From Rhodanobacteraceae bacterium (GTDB lineage: Bacteria > Pseudomonadota > Gammaproteobacteria > Xanthomonadales > SZUA-5), in NCBI GenBank assembly GCA_024234055.1, contig JACKOW010000005.1, positions 186,001 to 250,000 of the forward strand: DNA of 64,000 bases. The letters are read 5' to 3'. The position numbers and the translations under genes are program-made. Below the pieces are notes generated by a model. The model worked only from the letters and a program-made list of their open reading frames with translations. It had not been told where the DNA came from and searched no databases. This document shows positions 56,601 to 64,000 of this stretch, piece by piece. Numbering within the stretch: the stretch's first letter is position 1; every line of letters begins with the position of its first letter.

Positions 56601-59600
56601 TGAGGCGTGACCGTGTAGGCATCGTCCAGCGCCACCGCGGCATAGGTGAAGCTGGCCGTGAAATCCGCAGCCAGGTTGTCGGGCGGATCAATGGCGTCGG
56701 CGTCGGTAATGCCCGCGGCGCGCACGGTCAGCGTACAGGTGGCACCTGCGATCGCACTGTCGAGCGGATTCAGTACCACGCTCGATGCCGGACTCGCGGT
56801 GACCACGGTGAAGTTGACCGGCGAGGTCGCCGGGCATTCCAGGTCAAAGCTGGTGTTGGCGGCATTGGCCGTGGTGTCGAAATTGACCGACTCACTGAAG
56901 TTGATGGTGATGTTGCTGGTCGGATCGACCGACGTCGCGGAGTTGGCTGGCGTAGTCGAGGTGACGCTTGGCGCCGCATCGACACTGAAAGTCCGCACGA
57001 AATTCGCCACCATATTGTTTGGCGGATCGTTGAGGTCGGTGTCGCTGACCTGGGCCGCAACCACCGTCAGCGAGCAAGCGGCGCCCTGCGGCAAGCCGCC
57101 AGTGGGGGTCAGCGTGATCGTGTTGGTGTTCGTTGCCGGCAAGGCCGGCACGCTGCTGAAGGGCACGCCCGCACCGCAATTCAGGGTGAAGGCACTCGCC
57201 GTCAGGTCGACGTTCTCGCTGAAGTTGACGGTCAACAGCTGAGTACTGGGCACCACTGCGGCCTCAGCGGGGGTGGCAGTCACCACCGTCGGCGCTGCAT
57301 CCGTGGTAAAGCTCCAGGTGAAGTTGCTCACCATCTGGTCGGGCGGATCGATGGCGTCGGCGTCGGTCACCAGCGTGGCCACCACCGTGCCGTTGCAGGT
57401 GGCCCCTTCGGGCAGATTGACACTGGGCGTCAGCGTGATGGTGTTGGTGTTGCTCGCCGGCAGGCCACCGCTGAAGGTCACGGGGGTACCGCAGTTCAGT
57501 GTCACGCCTCCGGCAGCAACATTGACCGCCTCGCTGAAATTCACGGTGATTGTGGTGTTGGTGGCGAGGTTGCTGGCGCCGTTGCCTGGCAGCACAGAGC
57601 TGACGCTCGGTGCCGAATCCACCGTGAAGGTCGACACGAAGTTGGCCGCCATATTGTCTGGCGGATCGATCAGATCGCTGTCGGTGATGTTGGCGGCGAG
57701 CACGGTCAGGGTGCAGGTGGCGCCACTCGGCAGCGGCGGCGCATAGGTCGGCGTCAGGCTGGGTACGTTTGTGCCGGTGGTACCGCCAGTGATCAGGTTG
57801 GCACCACCACAGGTGAGCGTGACCGATCCAGCCGTGGCATCAACATTTTCGGTGAAGACCACGTTCAGCGGGGCGTTGCTTGCCACCGTCGCCCCATTGG
57901 CGGGTGACACTGACTGAACGGCCGGCGGATTGTCATTGACCGACGTGAAGCTCAGCACGAAGTTGGCGGCCATCGTATCCGGCGGATCGGCCGCATCGAC
58001 ATCGCTGATGCCGGCGGCCAAAGCGGTCACCGTGCACAGCGTGTTGATTGGCAGCAGCGAGGTCGGCGTCAATGTCGCGGTGGCGGTCCCGCTGCCGGCG
58101 ACAGTGAAGGTGACCGGGGCGCCGCAGTTGTAGGTGAAGCTCGGCACACCGAAATTCACCGGCTCGCTGAATGTGAAGCTGACTACGCCAGCCAGCGGCA
58201 CACTTGTGGCGCCAGTGGTTGGGTTGCTGCTGCTCACGCTGGGCGCCGCGTCAACGCTGAAGTTGCGAACGGTGTCAGCAATCGGATTGTTTGGCGGATC
58301 GATGGCATCAACGTCGGCGATTTGCGCAGCCACGGCAGTGGCGGTGCAGTTGCTGCCTTCCGGCAGTGCGGCGCTTGGGGTAAAGGTCAGCGTCGCCGTG
58401 CCAGATCCGCCGATGGCGCCCGCGATCGGCGCACCGCAGTTCAGGGTGATCGCGCCACCGAGATTGTTGACCGGCTCATCGAAACTGAAGCTCACAATCT
58501 GACTGGTGGCCACCACGGCAGCGGCCGCCGGGACGGCGCTGACAAAGGTCGGGGCTGCGTCGACGCTGAAGTTGACGGTGACGTTCGCCGGGAGATTGTC
58601 GGGCGGATCGAAACCATCGACGTCAGTGATGTTGGCCGCGATCAGGGTTGCGGTGCAGGCGGCGCCGTTGGGCAGGGCCGCTGCGGGCGTAAAGGTGAGG
58701 GTGCTGGTGCCCGACCCACTCGGGGTCACGGCAATGGGGCCGCCGCAGTCGAGCGTGAATCCACCCATGCCGAAATTGACCGGCTCGCTGAACACGGCGC
58801 TGAATGTGGCGTTGTTGGCGACGGTAGCGCCGGCGGCTGGCGTCGAACTGACAAACGCGGGTGCAGCGTCAACGGTGAAGGTGGCCGTGAAGTCGGCAGC
58901 CGGATTGTTCGGCGGGTCAATGAGATCTACGTCACTGACGCTGGCGGCCGGCACGAACAAGGTGCAGCTACCCGAAGGCAGCGGTGCGGCGTAGGTCAGA
59001 TTCAGACTGGTGACTGCCGATCCGGTGCTGCCACCGGTGATCAGATTGGGGCCGCCGCAGGTCAGCGTGATGCCCGCGACCACATTCACCGATTCGCTGA
59101 AGTTGACGGTGACGGCGACGTTGTTGGCAGTGGTGGCACCGTTCGCCGGCACGCTGGTCACCACCGGTGCCGCATCGACGTTGACGGTGATGATGTCGGT
59201 GTCGGTCAACACTCCGCCCAGACCAGTATTACCCTGGTCATTGGTGATCACGGTAATGCTGCGCGCTGCCGAGGTGCCCGGCACTGGTGTGTAGGTCAGG
59301 CTGCCGCCGGGGCCATTCAGCGCCGCGTTGAGCGCCGTCAGGGTACCCGTGGCGATCACCAGGTCGCTGCCGTTGCCGGTCAGACTGGTCAATGCGCCGC
59401 CAGGATTGGCCAGCGTCAGCGTGCCGTTGGCCGGCGCGCCGGTGACCAGACTGATTTGCAGGATACCGGCGCCGGCGTCGATGTCGGCGATGCTGATGGC
59501 ATTGGTATTGGCAGTGCTGAACACCACCGGCACGGTGTCACCGGTGCTCTGCGCGGCAGGCACGGTGTTGACCGGCGGATCGTTGACCGCAAGCACAGTG

Positions 59601-62008
59601 ATGGTGAAGCTCTGCGGCGCGCTGGTGTCGATGCCGCCGTTGGCGGTGCCGCCGTTGTCCATCAGGTTCAATGTGACCGTGGCGACGCCGTTGGCATTCG
59701 CCGCCGGCGTGTAGGTCAGCACGCCGGCAGGACTCACCGTCGGTGCCGTGCTGAACAACGCCGGGTTGGTGTTCCCGGTGATGTTGAAGGTCAGGGTCTG
59801 GCCTGCCTCATCCGGCGGGCCGGCACTGATCGTCGTGGCCCAGGGATTCACCGTCTGCGGACCGGAATCCTCGTTCACGCTCTGGTTCGGGCCGGCGGTG
59901 AAACTCGGCGCATCGTTGACCGCGGTCACGGTGATCGTGAAGCTCTGCGGCGGCGAGGTGTCGAAGCCACCATTGGCGGTGCCACCATCATCCATCAGGT
60001 TCAGCGTGATCGTGGCCGTGCCATTGGCATTGGCGGCTGGCGTGTAGCTGAGCACACCGGTGGGGCTGACCGTGGGGCCGGCACTGAACAGCGCCGGATT
60101 GGTATTGCCGGTGATGTTGAAGCTCAGCGCCTGCACGACTTCCGGATCGCCATCATCGATACCGGTGGCCCAAGGACTGACCGTTTGCGGACCGGCGTCT
60201 TCGAGCACGGTCTGGTTGGGACCGGCCGTGAACACCGGCACATCATTGACCGAGGTCACGGTGATGGTGAAGGTCTGATCGGCACTGACATCGATGCCGC
60301 CGTTGGCGGTGCCGCCATCATCACGGGCACGCACGGAGATCGTGGCCACTCCATTGGCGTTCGCCGCCGGGGTGTAGGTCAGCGTGCCGGCTGCATCCAC
60401 TGCCGGAGACGCGCTGAACAAGGCCGCATTGGTGTTGCCGGTGATCTCGAAGGTGACTGTCTGGCCGGATTCGTCCGGCGGTCCGGGACTGATCGCCGTC
60501 GCCCACGGGTTCACGGTCTGTGGGCCGGCGTCCTCCAGAACGATCTGGCTCGGGCCGGCGACAAAGCTCGGCGCATCGTTGACCGCGGTCACCGTGATCG
60601 TGAAGCTCTGCGGCGCGCTGGTGTCGATGCCACCATTGGCGGTGCCGCCATCGTCCATCAGGTTCAGCGTGATCGTAGCCGTCCCGTTGGCATTGGCCGC
60701 TGGTGTGTAGCTGAGCGCGCCGGTCGGGCTGACCGTGGGGCCGGCACTGAACAGCGCAGGATTGGTATTGCCGGTGATGTTGAAGCTCAGCGCCTGCACG
60801 ACTTCCGGATCGCCATCGTCGACGCCGGTGGCCCAGGGATTGACTGTCTGCGGACCTGCATCCTCGAGCACGGTCTGGTTGGGACCGGCCGTGAACACCG
60901 GCACATCATTGACTGGCGTGATGTTGATCGTGACCGTCGCCGGCGACGCACTCACCACCTGACCATCGAAGGCGTTGTAGGTGAAGGTGTCCGGACCATT
61001 GGCGTTGGCGTTCGGCGTGTAGCTGAAACTGCCATTGGGGTTCAGCGTCAACACGCCCTTGGTCGGTCCGGCCACCAACTGCGCGGTGATCGGATCCCCA
61101 TCGGGATCGGAGTCGTTACCGAGTACACCAGGGGCTGCCACATTGAGTACCGTGTCCTCCAGCGTGCTGTAGCTGTCATTGACAGCCACCGGCGGACGGT
61201 TCTCGGCATCGACGACATCGATACGGAAGTGCAGATTCGGGCGCACATCGACGCCGAAGGCGGCGACGATGTCGGTTCCGCTCAAGGGCGGCACGGAGTC
61301 ACCGATGGCGTCGGTGCCGATGGGCGCATCGCCGGCCCAATCTCCAACCTGCCCGTCAGCGATATGGGTGACCACCGCCCAGGCAGCCACTCCCAACGAC
61401 AGGAAGGCGCCAACCATCAGCGTCTGCGCCAGCAGCCGATTTCGCCGCAGGCTGCGCACTGCCAACGTGGCAAGGGCCAGAGCCAGGAGCAGACCACCGA
61501 AGAAACCGAGTGTGGGAATCAATGCCGGGCTGCCGATCACCATCGGCAGCCCGTTGGCGGTGCCGTCGACCGTGTACAGCACATCAACGGATCCGCTGGC
61601 GCTCTGGGCGCCGATGCCGATCCGGACCTGCGGCTCGACGCCGGGCAGCAGGGAACGGGCGATGGACAGCTCGATCACGTCGGCGGCGGCGCCTCCCCCC
61701 AAGGGCAGGCCGTTGTTCAGGCCCACCGGGTAGTTGGCAGACAGCGCGCTGCCCGGCGCGAAGCTACCGGCCACGCAAGGAGACAGGGTTCGGGCAGTGA
61801 CGACGGGCGGTGAACCGCTGACCGTGGCCGTGAGCCGATAGTCCGCGCCCAGGAAGGTCTGCCCGCCGCCAGAGGCGGTACAGCCGGTGGTGTTGCGCAG
61901 ATCACTATCGATGTAGACGTGATAGCTGTAGGTCTGAGCGGGTGCCGCAAGGGCGATGAACTGCAGCACTGCTGCGACGATCACACACCCAAAACTACGC
62001 ATGCTCAT
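53609..62008 (-). CDS. giant secreted/surface repeat protein with an internal IPTL-type motif
   Basis: About 2800 residues. In order: a Sec signal (MRSFGCVIVAAVLQFIALAAPAQ); a 130-residue beta domain; an IPTL-type segment, IPTLGFFGGLLLALALA ending in RRNR, at 61436-61519, which normally ends a protein; a second hydrophobic stretch; one cadherin-like repeat and four about 110-residue repeats beginning FTAGPNQTVLEDAGPQTV; a 130-residue unit; eight Big_5 Ig-like repeats of about 105 residues (56650-59180); and a beta-helix-like Ser/Thr/Gly-rich region to about 53900. The C-terminus is Pro-rich with no sorting signal or beta barrel. Surface attachment or adhesion is plausible, not shown. Starts 62008 and 62035 are both possible. 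Confidence 0.88.
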   Translation of the reverse strand: MSMRSFGCVIVAAVLQFIALAAPAQTYSYHVYIDSDLRNTTGCTASGGGQTFLGADYRLTATVSGSPPVVTARTLSPCVAGSFAPGSALSANYPVGLNNGLPLGGGAAADVIELSIARSLLPGVEPQVRIGIGAQSASGSVDVLYTVDGTANGLPMVIGSPALIPTLGFFGGLLLALALATLAVRSLRRNRLLAQTLMVGAFLSLGVAAWAVVTHIADGQVGDWAGDAPIGTDAIGDSVPPLSGTDIVAAFGVDVRPNLHFRIDVVDAENRPPVAVNDSYSTLEDTVLNVAAPGVLGNDSDPDGDPITAQLVAGPTKGVLTLNPNGSFSYTPNANANGPDTFTYNAFDGQVVSASPATVTINITPVNDVPVFTAGPNQTVLEDAGPQTVNPWATGVDDGDPEVVQALSFNITGNTNPALFSAGPTVSPTGALSYTPAANANGTATITLNLMDDGGTANGGIDTSAPQSFTITVTAVNDAPSFVAGPSQIVLEDAGPQTVNPWATAISPGPPDESGQTVTFEITGNTNAALFSASPAVDAAGTLTYTPAANANGVATISVRARDDGGTANGGIDVSADQTFTITVTSVNDVPVFTAGPNQTVLEDAGPQTVSPWATGIDDGDPEVVQALSFNITGNTNPALFSAGPTVSPTGVLSYTPAANANGTATITLNLMDDGGTANGGFDTSPPQSFTITVTAVNDAPSFTAGPNQSVNEDSGPQTVNPWATTISAGPPDEAGQTLTFNITGNTNPALFSTAPTVSPAGVLTYTPAANANGVATVTLNLMDNGGTANGGIDTSAPQSFTITVLAVNDPPVNTVPAAQSTGDTVPVVFSTANTNAISIADIDAGAGILQISLVTGAPANGTLTLANPGGALTSLTGNGSDLVIATGTLTALNAALNGPGGSLTYTPVPGTSAARSITVITNDQGNTGLGGVLTDTDIITVNVDAAPVVTSVPANGATTANNVAVTVNFSESVNVVAGITLTCGGPNLITGGSTGSAVTSLNLTYAAPLPSGSCTLFVPAASVSDVDLIDPPNNPAADFTATFTVDAAPAFVSSTPAAGATVANNATFSAVFSEPVNFGMGGFTLDCGGPIAVTPSGSGTSTLTFTPAAALPNGAACTATLIAANITDVDGFDPPDNLPANVTVNFSVDAAPTFVSAVPAAAAVVATSQIVSFSFDEPVNNLGGAITLNCGAPIAGAIGGSGTATLTFTPSAALPEGSNCTATAVAAQIADVDAIDPPNNPIADTVRNFSVDAAPSVSSSNPTTGATSVPLAGVVSFTFSEPVNFGVPSFTYNCGAPVTFTVAGSGTATATLTPTSLLPINTLCTVTALAAGISDVDAADPPDTMAANFVLSFTSVNDNPPAVQSVSPANGATVASNAPLNVVFTENVDATAGSVTLTCGGANLITGGTTGTNVPSLTPTYAPPLPSGATCTLTVLAANITDSDLIDPPDNMAANFVSTFTVDSAPSVSSVLPGNGASNLATNTTITVNFSEAVNVAAGGVTLNCGTPVTFSGGLPASNTNTITLTPSVNLPEGATCNGTVVATLVTDADAIDPPDQMVSNFTWSFTTDAAPTVVTATPAEAAVVPSTQLLTVNFSENVDLTASAFTLNCGAGVPFSSVPALPATNTNTITLTPTGGLPQGAACSLTVVAAQVSDTDLNDPPNNMVANFVRTFSVDAAPSVTSTTPANSATSVDPTSNITINFSESVNFDTTANAANTSFDLECPATSPVNFTVVTASPASSVVLNPLDSAIAGATCTLTVRAAGITDADAIDPPDNLAADFTASFTYAAVALDDAYTVTPHLTLGIGVASPQGGGVVANDVLGAGTITGFGFAPACTGTAPGAQLDAGAANGRLTLNANGSFSYEPPAAVANATRTFCYTVTGGDTANVVFTLQNTELVWFVDAAAAVGGIGTQARPFQTLGAAAAVDSSNDTIFLAFDANPYTGGILLEAGERLIGQGSVSDLATISGITPIAGSAFPALGGNAPTITCAVANCLSLGTGNTLRGFIVGDTIATGTKISGTAFGTLTVAELTLNGDGRALGLTNGTLNGNFIDVDVASGNLQGIGLDAVSGTWSITGAVNIGNVNGTAISIVNTPAGGSATFTGGVTVNKSSAGAGVNLNANAAPINLGSLSVTTGAGTALTVDNSAGTVTTTAGSLNATGGAALNSTGSALSLTLTSASSTNSPTQGVNLNNLTGTVAIAGGSITAPTGTAFLGQGSLGTTSYGGTITKANAGKLVQISGAAGGTVTLSGNLSCTGTCTGVDVLNRNAGSVSFSGASKALSTGASAAVTLTSNTGATINFINGGLAIATTTGTGFSATGGGTVSVQGSGNSVTSTTGAAINIANTTISASNVTFQSASSNGAVSGIVLNSTGASGGLVITGNGGACSSAGTCTGGAIQNSTSAGVSLTNTQGFSATRLFVSGGGNDGIAGSGINGFALSTSVVSNNGNAVNESGIDVTQASGAWSITNTTLNQNYYDVVRIANTSGSLSFNMSGSTLTNNDPAVGNSGLLIDLSGSAALTGGTVSSNTITGIRVIPVQVLASGGSSSVANLIFDGNITRNAQIAYDLSAVAPASMQYIVRNQNGAAGRISGMNSHGFNGNYGVPGAATAVGTYRGRILNVDVGDQAVASSGSAIGNCIRLVHNRDASSAVIVDNTLLRQCPNGRGIDATSRDAGASFTSTSGLDLQVLNSNVNPNDTSGFPLAAIISQAITGAGGGNRARNDFRNNVVPVGASFDLQSTFLIAHEGGAGDCQVVDPPPANANATAVLTSPENANTGSASGSAGCSLIPGPLITPP

Positions 62009-62146
62009 GGAATCCCCGTTGCATTTGGTCGTCATTTCCAGCCACGCAGAATGCTCTCAACAAGCCCTGAATTTCAATCATTCATGAGACTCAATCGGAT
62101 CAGTGGCGAGCTTCTTGGGTGCTATGTCGCGAGGGCGACAAATGTC

Positions 62147-62905
62147 TCAGCCGCCTGTCGGCCAGGCGGCGACGGCGGTCGCCAGCAATTTCCAGGCGGC
62201 GACCAGAAGCACGACCGAGAGCAAGCGCCTCAGCAATCGGGGAGGGGTGCGCCGGGCGCCGATCCAGGCGCCGAGCAGGCCGCCGGCCAGCACTGCCGGC
62301 GCCGCCCACAGCAGCTCGTCCAGTATCGGTGGCACCCGCTCCGCCTGTGCCAGCAGTCCGGACAGTGAATTGAGCCAGATGAAGAGCGCCGAGACCGCCG
62401 CCGTCGGTTTCGCGCGCGCCCAGTTCATCAACATCAGCAGCGGCGACAGGAAGATGCCACCGCCTACCCCGGTCAGGCCGGCGGCCAGTCCGAGCACGCC
62501 ACCGGCAGCCACGGCCACCGGAATCGGCGGCGCCTTGGCAGGCGCCTCGTCAGCCCGGATCGAGCCCCACCACAGACTCACTGCGGCATACAGCAGCACC
62601 AGGCCGATGGCACTGCGATACCAGAACTCCGGCAGGTCGATCAGCCCCCCCAGATAGGCCAACGGCACGCTTCCGAGCACGAACGGCCAGAGCAGCCGCC
62701 AATCCAGAAAACCCGCCCTTGCGTATTGCAGCGCCGCCACCCCGGCCACCACCAGATTCAGTGCCAGCGCCAGCGGACGCATGCTTTCCGGGGCCGCGTG
62801 GGCCAGCGCCATGATCGCCAGATAGGCCGAGGCCCCGCCATGGCCCACGCTGGAATACAGCAGTGCACCGATGAAGAATGCCGGGGCCAATATCCATGGA
62901 TCCAT
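62147..62905 (-). CDS. TauE/SafE-family permease
   Basis: About 252 residues with eight TM helices, beginning MDPWILAPAFFIGALLYSSVG and carrying the paired repeat LYSSVGHGGASAYLA and GLTGVGGGIFLSPLLML that marks the family. Members export sulfite, sulfoacetate or other organosulfur anions; the substrate is unknown here. The ATG at 62905 is chosen over the GTG further out at 62929. Confidence 0.9.
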   Translation of the reverse strand: MDPWILAPAFFIGALLYSSVGHGGASAYLAIMALAHAAPESMRPLALALNLVVAGVAALQYARAGFLDWRLLWPFVLGSVPLAYLGGLIDLPEFWYRSAIGLVLLYAAVSLWWGSIRADEAPAKAPPIPVAVAAGGVLGLAAGLTGVGGGIFLSPLLMLMNWARAKPTAAVSALFIWLNSLSGLLAQAERVPPILDELLWAAPAVLAGGLLGAWIGARRTPPRLLRRLLSVVLLVAAWKLLATAVAAWPTGG

Positions 62906-62975
62906 GACCACGCTGCCTCTTGAGCGCACGGAAGCTCTATGATTGAGGGTTTATACCCTGAGATGAGGATGCGCC

Positions 62976-63893
62976 ATGAGCCAAGACCTGCCCAAATACA
63001 TCTGGTTCAATGGCAAGCTGATTCCCTGGGCCGAGGCCACCGTGCATGTGATGTCGCATGCGCTGCACTATGGCTCGTCGGTGTTCGAGGGCATCCGCTC
63101 GTACATGACCCCCAAGGGCCCGGCGATCTTCCGCTACACCGATCACATGAAGCGCCTGTACGCCTCGGCCCGCATGTATGACCTGGAAATCCAGCATGAT
63201 CTGGCCACGCTGATGGCCGCGGGCCGTGAGGTCGTGACCCGCAATGAACTCACCAATGCCTACCTGCGACCGCTGGCCTGGCGCGGCTCGGGTGGTTTCG
63301 GACTGGGTGCCGACAATCCGACCGGCTGCATGATTGCCGCCTGGGTGTGGGGTCCGTATCTGGGCGCGCAGGCCATCCACGAAGGCATCGATGCCTGCAT
63401 TTCCAGCTGGCGCCGAGTGGCCCCGGCCACACTGCCGGCCAGTGCCAAGGCCGGTGGCAACTATCTGTCCAGCATCCTGGTGTCGCGTGAAGCCAAGCGC
63501 CTCGGTTTCCACGAAGGCATCGCGCTCACGGTCGATGGCTATCTGGCCGAAGGTGCCGGCGAGAACCTGTTCCTGGTCTTCGGCAAGACCATCTACACGC
63601 CGCCCATTGCCGCGTCGATCCTGCACGGCATCACCCGCAGCACCGCCATTACCATCGCTCAGGAACTCGGTTTCGAGGTCAAGGAAGAGAATCTGCCGCG
63701 CGAGATGATCTATCTGGCAGACGAGGTCTTCATGACCGGCACCGCCGCCGAGATCACCCCGATCCGCAGTGTCGATCGCAAGACCATCGGCGACGGCAAG
63801 CCGGGCCCCACCACCCGTGCCGTGCAACAGCGATTCTTCGGCCTGTTCGACGGCAGCGTGGAAGACACGCACGGCTGGCTGGAGTACGTGTAA
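62976..63893 (+). CDS. ilvE: branched-chain amino-acid aminotransferase
   Basis: A 305-residue PLP class IV enzyme making or degrading valine, leucine and isoleucine. PLP Lys in SAKAGGNYLSSILVSREAKR, HALHYGSSVFEGIRSY near the N-terminus, and GTAAEITPIRSVD for PLP-phosphate binding. Length is usual. The start ATG at 62976 follows GATGAGGATGCGCC. Confidence 0.96.
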   Translation: MSQDLPKYIWFNGKLIPWAEATVHVMSHALHYGSSVFEGIRSYMTPKGPAIFRYTDHMKRLYASARMYDLEIQHDLATLMAAGREVVTRNELTNAYLRPLAWRGSGGFGLGADNPTGCMIAAWVWGPYLGAQAIHEGIDACISSWRRVAPATLPASAKAGGNYLSSILVSREAKRLGFHEGIALTVDGYLAEGAGENLFLVFGKTIYTPPIAASILHGITRSTAITIAQELGFEVKEENLPREMIYLADEVFMTGTAAEITPIRSVDRKTIGDGKPGPTTRAVQQRFFGLFDGSVEDTHGWLEYV

Positions 63894-64000
63894 GGGACGG
63901 GACTCGGGACTCGGGACTCGGGACTCGGGACTCGGGACTCGGGACTCGGGACTCGGGACTCGGGACTCGGGACTCGGGACTCGGGACTCGGGACTCGGGA
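63894..64000. repeat. tandem GACTCGG heptamers to the window end
   Basis: After ilvE, a GGGACGG unit is followed from 63901 to 64000 by about 14 exact GACTCGG copies, and the tract continues past the edge. It reads GGG-ACTC-GGG, so it can form G-quadruplexes on the plus strand. Same 7-bp period as the GGGCACG tract at 42727-42818. Confidence 0.97.

Noticed and set aside
58322..61813. Long plus-strand open frame (1163 codons) opposite the giant repeat protein
   Set aside because: Low-complexity Arg/Gly/His translation with no domain or start signal; explained by repeats in the opposite-strand gene.
63894..64000. CRISPR array
   Set aside because: The heptamers are adjacent with no unique spacers, so this is a simple tandem repeat.

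Overview
The window is GC-rich, gene-dense chromosomal DNA of a gammaproteobacterium. It is most likely a member of the Xanthomonadales/Lysobacterales, perhaps near Rhodanobacteraceae. The reasons are the gene set (WxcM-type sugar enzyme, thioredoxin-reductase-like FNR, DUF3667 and DUF4286 proteins, LytS/LytTR pair), a secreted nuclease ending in a GD.VF.NGFE-type motif, an IPTL-type membrane motif, and many intergenic palindromes and G-rich heptamer tracts. This placement is inferred from family resemblance, not from a search. I saw no rRNA, tRNA, CRISPR array, transposase or integrase.

Layout. 1-10.8 kb: the 3' part of a malic enzyme, a HAD phosphatase, a secreted cyanophycinase, a large FtsX/MacB-like permease, a 119-bp tandem palindrome repeat, a LytTR/LytS two-component pair, a 2OG-Fe oxygenase and a MAPEG protein. 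11.1-17.9 kb: a tightly coupled minus-strand operon that looks like a dTDP-3-acetamido-sugar pathway (FdtB-like aminotransferase, bifunctional WxcM) feeding a GtrB/GtrA/GT-C glycan-decorating module, followed by a Kef-type antiporter. 18-28.9 kb: a secreted EndoI nuclease with Ig-like domains, anmK, an M23 peptidase, a helicase-like protein that has lost its whole ATP-binding RecA1 domain, a Nudix hydrolase, a lipase, and a histidine kinase with a double-receiver response regulator. 29.4-42.6 kb: cysS, a VOC protein, a three-gene operon that includes a catalytically dead M48-like protein, an FNR, a Rieske gene and an SLC13 transporter that both carry frameshifts, trmB-thiG, and an M13 lipoprotein peptidase. 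43-50.2 kb: a 250-bp nested-palindrome element, MATE, an epimerase/DUF3667 pair, DUF4286, priA and a secreted unknown. 50.2-62 kb: a GNAT, a possible Tat-exported unknown, a DUF6916-like protein, three tandem phage-tail-collar (MdpB-like) proteins and a 2.8-kilo-residue repeat protein. 62.1-64 kb: a TauE/SafE permease, ilvE, and a GGGACTC heptamer tract running off the edge.

How parts work together. The 12.9-17.9 kb operon is self-consistent: make an acetamido-deoxy sugar, load it on a polyprenyl carrier, flip it, and transfer it outside. The tail-collar genes and the giant protein share strand and close spacing and may form a surface system. The most unusual items are the RecA1-less helicase homologue, the giant protein with an internal IPTL motif beside three collar paralogues, the HExxH-less M48 homologue, the nested palindrome next to the MATE gene, and the cluster of single-base frameshifts between about 35.8 and 36.5 kb.
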